Positions 34,369 through 45,411 of a stretch of 64,000 nucleotides of DNA are shown here, one piece after another. This DNA comes from Alitta virens (Eukaryota; Annelida; Polychaeta; Phyllodocida; Nereididae). The DNA lies in the NCBI GenBank assembly GCA_932294295.1, contig OW028576.1, positions 23,815,227 through 23,879,226 on the forward strand, written 5' to 3'. The position numbers were made by a program, and so were the translations under genes. Below the pieces are notes generated by a model. The model did not search any database. It was given only the letters and a program-made list of their open reading frames with translations, and was not told the origin of the DNA. Within the stretch, counting starts at the first letter, position 1; every line of letters begins with the position of its first letter.

Positions 34369-37083
34369 ATGTCAGACATTGATGATAAATCAGAAGTTGG
34401 TGTACAAGCTGAAAAGCTTAGACGGCGGACAACCGCCAGAAGTTGGTTGAACAAAACTTGTAAAAAGTTAGAAACTGCTGTAACTGCTGAACCAGACAGG
34501 ATCTTATTGTCTGAATTATTGAGTGAATTTGATCAGAGATTGTCAGTTGTTGATGAGGCTCAGGATGAATATGAATATGTCATAGAATTGAGTACTTTAG
34601 ATGATGTCATTGATGAAGCTTCTGTGTATAGAGATACATGTTCTACTTGGCGTGTAAAAGCTGTAAAAGTGTTGTCAAAATTTGAAAGTCATCATGAACT
34701 TGCCTCAGTTAGTGAAGCTGGTAGTAATAGAGAGTGCAATGTAAAGTTACCTAAGTTAGAGTTACCCAGTTTTAATGGTAATGTTCTTGAATTCCCAACA
34801 TTCTGGGAACAGTTTGAAGCTGTTATTGACTCTTCGGATATGCCTGTCATCAGTAAGTTTACCTATTTGAGGTCACTTCTAGAAGGTGAAGCTAGGGAAG
34901 CAATTGCTGGTTTAGCATTAACTGAAAAGAACTACAACAATGCCTGTGATTTGTTAAAGCGTAGATTTGGTAGAATGGAACAAATCATTTTTTCCCATGT
35001 ACAAGGATTGTTAAACATGACTCCTTTAAGCAAGCAAGCCAATGTTAATGAGTTATGGCAACTGCAAGATCAGTTGTGGAATCATGTACGTAGCCTTGAG
35101 AGTTTGGGTATTACTGGTAAGCAGTATGGTGTTATACTTACCCCTCTGGTATTATCTCGTCTACCCCCAGAAGTTAGAATGGAATGGGCTAGGCAAAGTG
35201 AAGGAAAAGAAGATGACCTGTTTTGGTTACTAGAATTCCTAAATAAGGAAATTGAGAGTAAAGAAAGGTGTCAGACTTTCAAAAATTTGTACAAAACGGA
35301 TGTAAAGCAAGAAGCTAGAAAAGATAAAACACAATGGAAATCTTTGGGCACTGCTACAGCATTACCTACAGTAGCTTATCAGTCAGGTAGCAAATTTGAA
35401 GTTTGTGATAGGTCTCATCCTACTTACAAATGTTGGAACTTGGTACGATGCAGCTTTTCCGAGAGAAAAGAAAAATTGAAAAGGAAAGGATTGTGTTTCA
35501 AATGTTTAGCTAAGGGCCACTTGGCCTCCAGTTGTGAAAAAACATGCAGTTCTTGTAATGGTACTCATCATTATCTGTTATGCTATGACTCAAAGAGAGA
35601 AACTGTACCACATTCTGTTAAGTATGAAATTAAGAGTAAAGATGTTAAAAGTGTGTCACACACAGGAGTGGCAACTCTGACGGCTAAACAATGTGGTGTA
35701 AACGTTATAATGCAAGCCATGACGATTAAGGTTCGCGGTCGTAAAAGCACAGTTTTGGCAAATGTTCTATTTGATTCTGGCTCTGATAGAACCTATGTTA
35801 CAAGAGAACTAGTTGAGAGAGTAGATCCTGTTTTTGTACGTTCTGAAACCGTTTCCTTTGCCGCCTTTGGCAATGGAAAGGCCAATGGCGAGGAACTGAG
35901 AAATGTGTATTCATTAGAGTTAGGGGGATCGGCCCCAGGAGGTTTTGCGATTTCTGCCATAGAAGTGCCTGTGGTGTGTGTGCCTCTGCACCGCAAGAGC
36001 ATTCCTGAGAATGTCTTGAATTCTTTCAAGAGGTTAGAATTTGTTGAGAATTACAGGGAAGATAGAACTCTTTCGGTTGACATTTTAGTTGGATTAGACT
36101 ATTATTGGAAGCTGGTCAAACCAGAATCAGGTGTAACTGAAAGTAGAGAGGGACTTGTTGCCCTGCGAACTGTGTTCGGGTGGATGTTTTCTGGTACTGT
36201 CAGTGGTAGTCCCAGCTCGCAGTTATCTCATCCACTTTTGTGTATTCAGGACTCTGATTTTAGAAGGATTTGGGATGTGGAAGTGGAATCAGATTCTGCT
36301 TCAGTTGAACCTCTTCTCAATGACTTTAAGTTGAAAGTGAAATTCAAGGATGGCAGATATGAAGTGGCTCTGCCGTGGAACTCTCCTGAGAGAGGTAGTT
36401 GTTTAGTCAACAACTTTGGTCTTGCTGTTATGCGGTTGAAGTCTTTGTCTCGAAAGTTAGATAGGAACCCTGAGTTAAGGGAACAGTTTGATCAAGCCAT
36501 TCAGGATATGGCTGACACTGGAGTGGTGGAGGAAGTTCCTCCAGATGAAGTTTTGGTTGAGCAGCCAGTTTTCTATTTGCCGCATCGTCCGGTAGTTCGA
36601 GAGGCTAGCGTGTCTACAAAGGTCAGACCGGTTTTTGATGCGTCTGCAAAGAGGCATGATTTGTCGTTGAATGATTGTCTTGAAACTGGGCCTAATCTCT
36701 TGCCCAATCTAGTTGAGATTTTAGTCAGGTTTCATAGGTGGCCTGTTGCATTGGTTGCTGATGTTCGGAAGGCATTTCTCCAGATCGCTGTGAGAAAAGA
36801 GGACCAAGATGTCCATCGTTTCTTGTGGGAAAAGAATGGTGTAATGTGTATCATGCGCATACTTAGAGTCCCTTTTGGGAATAGAAGCAGTCCATTCATA
36901 CTTAATGCCACAATCAAACATCATTTAGAGCAGTATGAACCCACTCAGGTGGTCAAAGAGCTGAACACCAATTTGTACGTTGATGATTGGTTGTCAGGTG
37001 CTGATAGCGAAGCTGATGCAAGGCAGATGGTTGATGAAGCCAGTAAGATCATGTCTGAGGCTGGCATGACTTTGACCAAGTGA
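34369..37083 (+). CDS. BEL/Pao gag-protease-RT polyprotein, N-terminal part
   Basis: A 904-codon open frame. Residues about 1-350 are gag. A CCHC zinc knuckle (CFKCLAKGHLASSC) at about 376-389 and a second, weaker CxxC..H..C follow. The aspartic protease motif LFDSGSD is at about 467-473. The RT has the Pao-type RPVFDASAK and LNDCL motifs, and YVDD at 870-873. It stops at TGA 37081-37083, just after LTK, and coding similarity continues in the same frame, so the stop interrupts pol rather than ending it. Confidence 0.9.
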   Translation: MSDIDDKSEVGVQAEKLRRRTTARSWLNKTCKKLETAVTAEPDRILLSELLSEFDQRLSVVDEAQDEYEYVIELSTLDDVIDEASVYRDTCSTWRVKAVKVLSKFESHHELASVSEAGSNRECNVKLPKLELPSFNGNVLEFPTFWEQFEAVIDSSDMPVISKFTYLRSLLEGEAREAIAGLALTEKNYNNACDLLKRRFGRMEQIIFSHVQGLLNMTPLSKQANVNELWQLQDQLWNHVRSLESLGITGKQYGVILTPLVLSRLPPEVRMEWARQSEGKEDDLFWLLEFLNKEIESKERCQTFKNLYKTDVKQEARKDKTQWKSLGTATALPTVAYQSGSKFEVCDRSHPTYKCWNLVRCSFSERKEKLKRKGLCFKCLAKGHLASSCEKTCSSCNGTHHYLLCYDSKRETVPHSVKYEIKSKDVKSVSHTGVATLTAKQCGVNVIMQAMTIKVRGRKSTVLANVLFDSGSDRTYVTRELVERVDPVFVRSETVSFAAFGNGKANGEELRNVYSLELGGSAPGGFAISAIEVPVVCVPLHRKSIPENVLNSFKRLEFVENYREDRTLSVDILVGLDYYWKLVKPESGVTESREGLVALRTVFGWMFSGTVSGSPSSQLSHPLLCIQDSDFRRIWDVEVESDSASVEPLLNDFKLKVKFKDGRYEVALPWNSPERGSCLVNNFGLAVMRLKSLSRKLDRNPELREQFDQAIQDMADTGVVEEVPPDEVLVEQPVFYLPHRPVVREASVSTKVRPVFDASAKRHDLSLNDCLETGPNLLPNLVEILVRFHRWPVALVADVRKAFLQIAVRKEDQDVHRFLWEKNGVMCIMRILRVPFGNRSSPFILNATIKHHLEQYEPTQVVKELNTNLYVDDWLSGADSEADARQMVDEASKIMSEAGMTLTK

Positions 37084-37576
37084 GGATCGAATAGTGTAGA
37101 TGTGCTGCAGAATTCGTATGATCTTTCATCTTTTGAACAGACTGATAGTCTCAAGGTTCTTGGTCTGAAGTGGTTTTCCACTGATGACCATTTTGCTTTT
37201 GATGGTATCGCCGTTGACGAAGATTTGGTCATTACCAAGCGTGTTGTCTTGAGTTTGATTGCAAGACTATTTGACCCTTTGGGTTTGATAACGCCTTTCA
37301 GCATCTTTTTGAAGGGTGTGTTTCAAGATTTATGGAAATTTGGTATTGAATGGGACTCTGAAGTCCCTGAAGAGTATCGAGTTAAGGTCCTTTGTTGAAT
37401 TGAGGGACTTACCTGTTTGAAGTCATTCCGAGTTTTGCGGCCGTATACTTCTGGGCCTTGGCATGACATTGTTTCTGTGCAACTTCACGCATTTGGTGAT
37501 GCATCAGAAAGGGCCTTTGGAGCCTGTGTGTATCTTGTGACACAAGAGTTCTGAGGGCATCCTCACATCATCTCTT
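37084..37576 (+). pseudogene. BEL/Pao RT thumb to RNase H segment, interrupted
   Basis: Continues the polyprotein through LGLKWFSTDD and FDPLGLITPF (typical RT-connection motifs) to the RNase H start FGDASERAFGACVY. In-frame stops fall at 37396-37398 and 37552-37554. Around 37385-37425 similarity moves to another frame and back, and after about 37555 the frame changes again. So it holds at least two indel-type breaks plus the nonsense codon just upstream. Confidence 0.75.
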
Positions 37577-39631
37577 GTGCTTTCCAAAGCTAGAGTTGCT
37601 CCGGTAAAGAAAGTTACACTTCCTAGATTAGAATTGTTAGAGGCTTTGTTGGCCTGTCAGTTGGCAGAAAGTGTACGTAAAGCATTGAACTTAGAAAAGG
37701 ATTGTTGTTGGTGCTGGACAGACTCGATGGTTACATTGAGCTGGATTCGCGGAGATCCTTCCAAGTGGAAACCCTTTGTGGCAAATAGAGTTACTCAAAT
37801 TCATGAGACCACAGTCCCTTCTCACTGGTCTCACTGTAAGGGTACAGAAGACCCTGCAGACCTTGTCACTCGAGGAATCTCTGCATCTGACCTGCTGAGG
37901 TCTGAAATATGGTTGTCTGGACCTAGATTCTTGGTTACATCAGGGAAGTTCCCTGTTCTAGATGTCAAAGTTGACCCTTTAGATGAAGTTCCAGATTTAC
38001 TGGTACAGGACGATGCTTCTCGCACTTTAGTGTCTGTTGGATGCGATTCAGTCAAAATGGTTGAGACTGAGCGCTGGGGTACTTTACAGAAAAGTATCTG
38101 TATTATTGGTTGGATTCGCAGGTTTGTGCACAATGCTAGATCTTGTAAGGAGGAACGGATATATTCTGACTTGTCATTTTCAGAGTTGGAATGTGCCAAG
38201 ACACTTTTAATCAAGATTGTGCAGGTTGAGAAATTCCCGGAGGAAATCAAACTGTTGAAGTCAGGTTCGCCTGTTAAAAAGGGTTCTGCTTTGTATAAGC
38301 TGTCACCTTATCTGAACAAAGATGGTTTGCTTAGAGTTCAGGGTAGGCTTGATTTTGCTGGTCTGTCCTTTGAAGAGAAGCATCCTGTTATTATTCCCAG
38401 GGGCCACTTAGCTTTGCTTATTGTGAGATTCCAACATCAGTTGCTGAAGCATGCTGGTGTGAAGCTGATGTTGAACAGTTTGAGGAACTGTTATTGGATT
38501 ATTGGAGCTCGCCAAATTTGTAAAAGGGTGAAGAATGAGTGTTTCTCATGTCAAAGGTTAGATGCTCCGGTGGGTTCCCAGGCTACGGCTCCTTTGCCAA
38601 AAGTGCGGGTCGTGAAGTCACCACCGTTTGCAGTGTCAGGACTGGACCATGGCGGACCGTTATTTTGCTGTGACCAGATTGGCAAGAAGTTTTATGTTCT
38701 TCTCTTCACTTGTGAGACAACTAGGGCCATTCATTTGGAGTTAGTTGATTCATTGTCAGCTGAAGCCATGATGTTGGCTCTGCGTAGATTTATAGCTAGA
38801 CGTGGCATGCCCAAAACTTTGATTTCCGACAATGCTAAGGGCTTCCTAGCTGCAGAAGATCTAGTTTTGAAATTGTATGGTCCTGAAGGACCTAACTGGA
38901 AATTCATTGCTCCACACGCCCCATGGTGGGGAGGTTGGTGGGAGCGAATGATTGGTTCGATGAAATCTGCATTGAAGAAATCGATAGGAAAGAGGTCTCT
39001 GTCTAGGAATGAGTTAGAAACTAGTTTTCATGAGGTTGAAGCTTGTCTGAATTCACGTCCTTTGACTTTTGTTGGTGATGATTTGCAGTCGGGGACTGCC
39101 TTGACCCCTGTTCATTTTCTACTTGGCAGATTGGCTTGGTCTAGGCCTGTTGACTCCACTGAGGAGTCTTTGTCTGAATCAGAATCTGAGAACCTTGTTG
39201 CTCACCATGTACATCGTCAAAGTCAGTTAGATATGTTCTGGAGTTGCTGGAGCCAAGAGTACATCCTTAATCTACATTCTTGTAGAGGACCTCCAGCTCG
39301 AGACTGTGTTCAGGAAGGATCACTTGTTTTGGTCCAGGATGAGAGGCCTAACAGGTTAAGGTGGCCTTTAGGTGTTGTCCAGAAATTGTTCCCTGGCCGG
39401 GATGGCTTAGTACGAGCTGTAGAGATCAAGACTGCCAAAGGTGTGTTAGTACGACCTATTCAGAAACTTCATCCTTTAGAGTTGTCCATTCCAAGTGCTG
39501 ACAATAGTGATCAGGTTGAAGAATTAGTTGTTAGGTCAGAAGATAAAATTGTTACTCAAGTTCGAGACAGTTCTGATAAGGTAACTAGAAGCGGCCGGGT
39601 TGTTAAGCTGCCAAATCGATTAGACTTGTAA
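37577..39631 (+). CDS. BEL/Pao RNase H-integrase, C-terminal part
   Basis: An open frame with no start of its own, in a different phase from the upstream part. RNase H motifs LPRLELLEALLA and CWTDSMVTLSWI are followed by the integrase: an HHCC zinc-binding region ending in CFSCQRLDA, then the catalytic D (LDHGGPLF), D (LISDNAKGF) and E (WWERMIG) of the DDE triad. An SH3-like C-terminal region containing GSLVLVQDE closes the protein. Integrase catalytic residues look intact. Confidence 0.88.
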   Translation: MLSKARVAPVKKVTLPRLELLEALLACQLAESVRKALNLEKDCCWCWTDSMVTLSWIRGDPSKWKPFVANRVTQIHETTVPSHWSHCKGTEDPADLVTRGISASDLLRSEIWLSGPRFLVTSGKFPVLDVKVDPLDEVPDLLVQDDASRTLVSVGCDSVKMVETERWGTLQKSICIIGWIRRFVHNARSCKEERIYSDLSFSELECAKTLLIKIVQVEKFPEEIKLLKSGSPVKKGSALYKLSPYLNKDGLLRVQGRLDFAGLSFEEKHPVIIPRGHLALLIVRFQHQLLKHAGVKLMLNSLRNCYWIIGARQICKRVKNECFSCQRLDAPVGSQATAPLPKVRVVKSPPFAVSGLDHGGPLFCCDQIGKKFYVLLFTCETTRAIHLELVDSLSAEAMMLALRRFIARRGMPKTLISDNAKGFLAAEDLVLKLYGPEGPNWKFIAPHAPWWGGWWERMIGSMKSALKKSIGKRSLSRNELETSFHEVEACLNSRPLTFVGDDLQSGTALTPVHFLLGRLAWSRPVDSTEESLSESESENLVAHHVHRQSQLDMFWSCWSQEYILNLHSCRGPPARDCVQEGSLVLVQDERPNRLRWPLGVVQKLFPGRDGLVRAVEIKTAKGVLVRPIQKLHPLELSIPSADNSDQVEELVVRSEDKIVTQVRDSSDKVTRSGRVVKLPNRLDL

Positions 39632-39712
39632 GTACTTCTGTTTATGGTAATGTCTGTAACACTGTAAACTTTTATTTTATTTGTTTTGGAGTTTACTCCA
39701 AGGTGGGGAGTA

Positions 39713-39866
39713 TGTTGTGAACTGTGACATGCTGCCCTCTGTAGGTTATTTAAGTGTGATGCTCTCCCATGTCTGAGTTAAGAAAATAAATAGTTTTGAC
39801 TTCCTGTTGAAAATGACTGGAGTTGCGTTTGTGATTCTGGTCATGAAAACGAAATAATTCCCCACA
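39713..39866 (+). repeat. 3' LTR of BEL/Pao element
   Basis: 154 bp, matches the 5' LTR with one substitution; preceded by the purine tract AAGGTGGGGAG and followed by the TAAGC target duplicate. Confidence 0.95.
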
Positions 39867-39895
39867 TAAGCGTTATAACTGGTAGTATATCTTAC

Positions 39896-40047
39896 TCTGT
39901 GCGGTTCTTGAGGTGAAATGATACGGCTGTGCTGCCATTCCGCGACATGCTGGCATTCATCCTCACAATGGTGTGAAGTTCATCCACAACATTATTAGTG
40001 ATCAGTTCATCACCACCCAACACCTTTACTTTCACCATTATTCTGCC
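39896..40047 (-). pseudogene. DSL gene 2 exon 3, MNNL second half
   Basis: 152 bp, entry phase 0 after ACAACAG, exit phase 2 at GTAAGA. Reads GRIMVKVKVLGGDE, then VVDELHTIVRMNAS and FHLKNRTE, parallel to gene 1 exon 3. The frame is intact. The donor lies 24 bp from the target-site duplication of the BEL/Pao element. Confidence 0.7.
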
Positions 40048-40754
40048 CTGTTGTTCAAAATGCAAAGGATAACTTTACTACATCTGTGTATTCTGCCACA
40101 TTCATGTCATTCTACCCTTCAATTATCCTAATCAGAAACCCGAACCACGCTAGTGAAAGTTTCTTTAAAACATACAACAATTAAATGTTCAGATCAATTT
40201 GGTATTTAGGAAAACCTTAAGTTCTGGGTTTACACACAGCGCAGAAACTAAGCATTCCAACTTATTAAATGGAGTTTTACAAGTGGCTTTCTGTCTGTTT
40301 GAAAACAACACAAAGACGAAAATTTATTACATCACTGCATGAATTATTCTGATTAATACAGTGTACTTACTGTGAAAATAATTATCCCATTTTTGATTTT
40401 TTAAATCCACTCGTTATTAAACAATAAGTGTACATATAATAGGGATCTAGCTCCTTGTAAATTGCCAAAGTAATTATCCAAACTTGAACAATTGGCCTCT
40501 TTCCTACAGCAGTCAAGTTACTTATAAATTTATGTAATTTTCACGGCCACTTTCAGACAATTAACATTGTATTTTTTGGAAATCCACGAAACCCAACCCC
40601 AAAACTGATAATACATATTTTACTTTTGAACGAGACGTAGCATGTTATTTGCCCCTAACATAGATTGCTATACTTCCTGCAGAACAACTATATTTCACAA
40701 GGCATGAAAAAGAAGGTGGTCATATCATAGTATGATACTGAAATACAAACTCAC

Positions 40755-41026
40755 CAGCCACACATCAAAGGACAGCCTCTTTGGATTAGACAGAGTCAAT
40801 TTAGAATTCCTGAAGTTGATCTGATTTTTATTGCTGAGCTTCTGTGATTGTATTTCATATTTGCCAATCTTGCAGTGATCCCCATTAGTTGGAATTCCAT
40901 GAGGTAAATCTACACATACATGAATTTGTGGTCGCACGCCTTATTGAAAATCTCACTGTCACACTCTCCCTTGGTGTTTTTTAAGTATTCCAGAAATAGC
41001 AACACTTGACCTGTTCCTCTGCATGT
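40755..41026 (-). pseudogene. DSL gene 2 exon 2, MNNL first half, one-base frameshift
   Basis: After TATTTATCTTACAG the exon opens TCRGTGQVLLFLEYLKNTKG and continues ECDSEIFNKACDHKF, aligning with gene 1 VCIGTATLSITLSKYNN and SKCDHAF. Frame is then lost near 40920. In the original frame a TAG falls at 40912-40910; the matching continuation VCVDLPHGI is in the next frame, through to FDVWL at the GTGAGT donor. The exon is 272 bp although both ends are phase 0, which independently indicates a missing base. Confidence 0.65.
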
Positions 41027-41410
41027 CTGTAAGATAAATACCCTTCTAAATGTGCCTTGTATTTTATAGCGAGACTGTCTGGTAGTGGTCTAGCTCCGTC
41101 TAGCTTAAGAAGAACATTTAGCTTTATATGAGCAGTTGTACACTTAATGCCCAACGACTATGAGGACTTGGAAAAGCTACTATTGAACCAAATAAAATTC
41201 AATAAGACAAGCACTTATGTAATTGGCTCCACAAATTGATATTAATGTATGAATAAATAAATTTATCATACTCAAGGTGATAATGGTAGAATTCTTTTAG
41301 TGTTAGAAACCTTTCATAGTCACAGATTTGCAACCATACTAGCATTTCTATGCTACCAGATCACAAAAAAGAGATTATTCAATTTATTTGTTTTTGCAAG
41401 GTTTGCTTAC

Positions 41411-41458
41411 CATGAATAACAGAAGACAGAAGAACAGTGTAATCGATGAAATTCCCAT
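41411..41458 (-). pseudogene. DSL gene 2 exon 1, signal peptide
   Basis: ATG at 41458 gives MGISSITLFFCLLLFM, a typical signal peptide, followed by a GTAAGC donor in phase 0, as in gene 1. An ATG in another frame nine bases upstream (41467) lacks a leader and has the wrong phase. Confidence 0.65.
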
Positions 41459-42243
41459 CTTGCATGGTGTTGAACCTTAAACTGTAAAATTATAAAAATA
41501 AATGTATAATATAAGAATAAACATTTGTAACCTTTAATGATGAAGTGATCTTTATGAAAATTTAAGACTGCAGGTTTTAATACTAACAGCAATTAAAACA
41601 TGTGTAATTTATGGCAGGGAAAACTGCATGTTTTGGCATCTGGAGAATGAGGGCCTGAAAGCTCATGAGAAATACTCAGTTACGGGTTTTCCAGTATGGG
41701 AGTAAATGAGGCAGGGATAGATAGGAATTTATAGATATTTAGATAAAACTACATAATCATACTTTCATGCACCACAATTTAGGTCCTCTTCCTTGTAAAT
41801 TGGCTGCATGTTCTGAATTTGGATTTAATGAGGTTATTGACAAAAATAAAATACCTAATTATTTCAGTAAATTATCATGAAGTTCAACATCAAAATAAAT
41901 ATTATTTTGAATAGTACTGAAGATGAAATTCTGCCAATGTTATTTCGGCACTTTCATAAAACATTTCCATTGTTGTCTAGAGAAGTGTGATGGGTAATTA
42001 TCTGACAGAAAGATTAGATATATATATATAATCTTAAATCACACATAAATGGTGTACTTGATATGATACTATGTAGAAAAAGAAAAATCAATTATTATTT
42101 ACATAGTATATAGTTGATTTAAATAGAAGAGTCTCTCATTATGAGAAATAAATGAAATAAAACTGGTTATCAAATCTTCAATCACTTGAATTGTCACAAG
42201 GTCACTTTCGCTGCATTTGTAATATGACACTTTAGATGAGCAA

Positions 42244-43850
42244 TTAATTTAACATGTCACTCTTTGAAATTCCAGTATTTCTCTGTATGTGGCTTAAGTT
42301 GCTGGAAATGATTGTGTTGGCACATTTTATGCCATTTTGAGCCACATATCTAATTATGGCATTGTCTGAGTTCATCATCATTGACTTTAATAATGAGAGG
42401 AACCTCTTTGAAATCAGATCCAATGAATGGGGACAGTCCATAAGAGTAGGAAGATATTTCACATAAGTTTGATATGGGACTCCAAGAAGCTTTCTAACAC
42501 CGGCTCCACGTGGTGAAGATTACTCACATGCTTGTCAGAAAAACTTTCCTAGTCAGAGCAAAGGGTGCATTTCGCAGAATTTGGCACATTGAGTTGCCGG
42601 TCCTATCATGTCGCCTCTTTTCTGTTCAATCTCCTTGGCTTCACTTAGGTCACTTATAAGGCAATTCCCAAGATGCTTAATGTTTGATACAGTATCTTCC
42701 TTGTATCCATTTAGATACATCTCAGGCAAAACTATCCTTTTATTTCTGGAGAAGAACACACAAGCAGTTTTGGTTGGGTTGTATAAAACCCCATATTCTG
42801 ATGCATAGGCTTCACGTGTATGCAACATGTTTTGTAATCCCTTTATACTAGGGCAGCTAAGAGTCATGTCGTCTGCATATCCAAAACAGCCAACAAAGTG
42901 TTCACGCAGCCAACACCCAGTGCCTTCACGTTTTAGTCTATTCAGTAATTCATACAATAAAGTACGGGCAAGGAAATAGTTCCCTGCCTTATGCCATCCG
43001 ATCTGACTCCTTTCCATACTGTCTGAGTGGTTTGTCTCTGAAATAAATCACAGAGTGCACGAATGTCTACGGCTGATACTTTGCAGTCGATTAGCAATGA
43101 AAAGAGCTTGTCATGTTAAACACGATCAAATGCCTTTGTGGCGTCGATAAAACAGGATGCAACATATGAATTATTCTCCAAGTAGTGCTTAATAGTTTCC
43201 TTTAGCACCAGGGCACACAACACAGTACCATGCTGTGTTTTTTAAGGCAAACTGTAAATTTTAGGTCACAAGTTTATCATCATTTCTAAACGGGAAACCC
43301 TTGTCAATAACTTTCCCAACACCTGATGTAAGGGCAATTCCCCTGTAGTTGCTGATCATCAGTCATGTTTCCTTTGTTGCTTTTTGGAATGGAATATATT
43401 GAAGCGAGTAACACATTGTCAGGTTGATGGCCATGGACCAGAATGGATGTGACCAACATGGATAATTCTTCACTCAAGATGTCTTTAGCATATATAAGAT
43501 GATTAGAAAATTACTCATTGCCACCATCATTCTTATCTAATTTCAGTGTACCTATGGCCTTACCGATCAAATCTGCTTTAACAACCGCACCATTGTATGC
43601 ATGACAGTTCATTTCAATGTTAATTTTTTGGTGTATGTAATCCACAGTCTCTGGATCTGATGGCACACTATTGTATAGGTTTTTATATTTTTCTCCAAAT
43701 ATCAGGGCTATGGTCTTTGGGTCTGTCTCACCATTTATACAACCAGAGTACCCCCGTGCAGCCTTGATCTTTAAAGAAGTCTCTGTCCTTGTTTTCAACA
43801 GTGCACTCAGCCATTTGTTGGTATTTTAAATCCTGCTGTTTTCGTTTGCA
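42244..43850 (-). mobile_element. LINE (non-LTR) reverse transcriptase fragment 1
   Basis: Across broken minus-strand frames the RT motifs appear in order: NYRGIALTSGVGKVI, FIDATKAFDRV (motif A), GIRQGTISLPVLY, GYADDMTLSCPS (motif C with the YADD catalytic pair), then NPTKTACVFFS and a C-terminal region to 42244 (ends SKSDMLN). Several frameshifts and stops separate them. No endonuclease is seen, so it is 5'-truncated and dead. The longest uninterrupted piece is 42553-43017. Confidence 0.85.
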
Positions 43851-45347
43851 ACGTCTTGCAAAAAAAACAGCCAGTTAACTTGTACTGTCTTTTGCTATTG
43901 CACATATTCTCATATATGATTCAACACTGTCTTAAATTAGATGATCATTTTCCATTCTGCTCACGGTTACACAATATATTGATTTAGCATTTTTCATTTT
44001 TTAATACAAAGTAAAAGTGTAACTATAAACTCTAAGTTTTCCATGAACTTGAAACCTTCTGTGAAATATTCATGATGACAAGACATTCAGATGAAGACTA
44101 AGGTCTGTCAGTAAAAGTCAATGGCATCCTGTTTTGAATACACTTCCCCTTGTTACTTAAATTTCATGAAAATTCAAAAAGAACTACAATTTGTTACAGT
44201 GAGAAAGATAGATACAATATTTAGATATAACCACCTTATTAAAACACTGTCAAATGCCGATTGACCATTTTCTGTTTTTTGAAACGATGATTAAAATTGA
44301 CTCTCCAGAACACATTTCATTCTAAAATAATTTTCACTGAACACCAAAGGAAATCACTGCAATTTTATTAAATCACCACAACAGTTGTGGGATGAAGATC
44401 AAAATGAACTATCCAGAAGACACATCGATTTTATTAAATCGCAACAATCGTTTTGAAATGGTGATCAAAATCTTATGAAATATTATGTTATTTAACCAGG
44501 ATGGCAATATTAGACCCAATTTTGCTCAATTGGAGGGTATTAACGACCCTATCATCATATGATCATGCAATTCATACTGCAGCATTCAATATCTATGGAA
44601 TTTTCATTTGTATAAAAATCCACCAAGTGACTATAATATGAACAGTTGTAATATCTGTAGTCCTTGTCAGATGACATCCTTATTTAGAAATGCATTCAAT
44701 AGGAAAATATGTTGCAAATTATAATCGTAATATATTATGGCTGTTAATCAGTGTAATAATGCCATGACAAAACGAGAGTGACACACAGCTAAAAAGACAT
44801 CTCACAGATTTACAATATTCTGAATTTCAGTTGCAATTTACCAGAAAAATCAACAAGAAGTAAGAGGAAAATAACTGGAAAATGCAATACCTCAGATTTT
44901 TCCAAATATTTAGGGCAGTCTGTGTAAGGCGTCGATGATACCCTCCCCCCCCCCCATGTCTGTAATACCCTCCAAGAGAGTGTATTATTTAATAAATTGT
45001 AGCACTAACAGAGCTTCTCTCATACGAACAATCCATAGTGGAGATTTTAGCACAGTATTAGTTCTACATTTTCCCGCACATTGACCGACTTTCGAACGCA
45101 CATGCTTGAATTATTTTTTAAGGTGTCAATAATACCCTCCAATACAATTCAAAGTAAATCGAGGCCTATTGACATTTCAAGCAGTTGACAATTCAATAAC
45201 AATATTTCCACTTTATTTATTCACAACCAGTAACTTGGTGATACTCATCATAGCATAACATATAACGATAAATTTTTCTGCATTCAATTCCATTGCGAAA
45301 TAAATCTTCCAAGCCAGCAGTTTTAACAAGTACTGCATACTGCAAAC

Positions 45348-45411
45348 ATGGCACCAGCTTGTCATATGGTTCGAATGGTCGTTTTGTTGGAGATCTTCTT
45401 TGTGATATATG
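45348..45411 (+). CDS. DM9 gene exon 1, signal peptide
   Basis: Start codon followed by a hydrophobic leader and a GTGAGT donor, exit phase 1. The codon completed with exon 2 is GAG. Confidence 0.7.

Larger units (their letters stand above)
33400..39866 (+). mobile_element. BEL/Pao LTR retrotransposon, nearly identical LTRs, broken pol
   Basis: Complete element: 5' LTR 33400-33553, primer-binding site after it, gag-pol frames 34369-39631, polypurine tract at 39700-39710 and 3' LTR 39713-39866. A 5-bp target duplication TAAGC lies at 33395-33399 and 39867-39871. Domain order gag, protease, RT, RNase H, integrase and the RT signature YVDD place it in BEL/Pao. The LTRs differ at one position in 154, so insertion is recent. 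It lies in the intron between MNNL and DSL exons of DSL gene 2, opposite to that gene. Several pol breaks make this copy non-autonomous unless they are sequence errors. Confidence 0.93.
30647..41458 (-). pseudogene. DSL gene 2: MNNL-DSL-TM receptor with alternative tyrosine tails, apparently broken
   Basis: Exons: 41458-41411 signal peptide; 41026-40755 and 40047-39896 MNNL; 32882-32666 DSL; 32299-32221 transmembrane; 31771-31673 juxtamembrane; then either 31416-31275 (tail A) or 31091-30647 (tail B). Every junction has GT-AG. Phases agree apart from two exons that are off by a base. The intracellular part is rich in SH2-type tyrosine motifs, so the predicted role is a membrane receptor or ligand that signals inward. 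Breaks: a one-base loss in the first MNNL exon (length 272, 273 expected), an in-frame TAA at 32860-32858 inside the DSL lead, and a further frame change before the DSL exon donor. A BEL/Pao element fills the intron between 39895 and 32883. Indels could be assembly errors; the TAA is harder to explain that way. Family placement is firm, pseudogene status likely. Confidence 0.65.
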
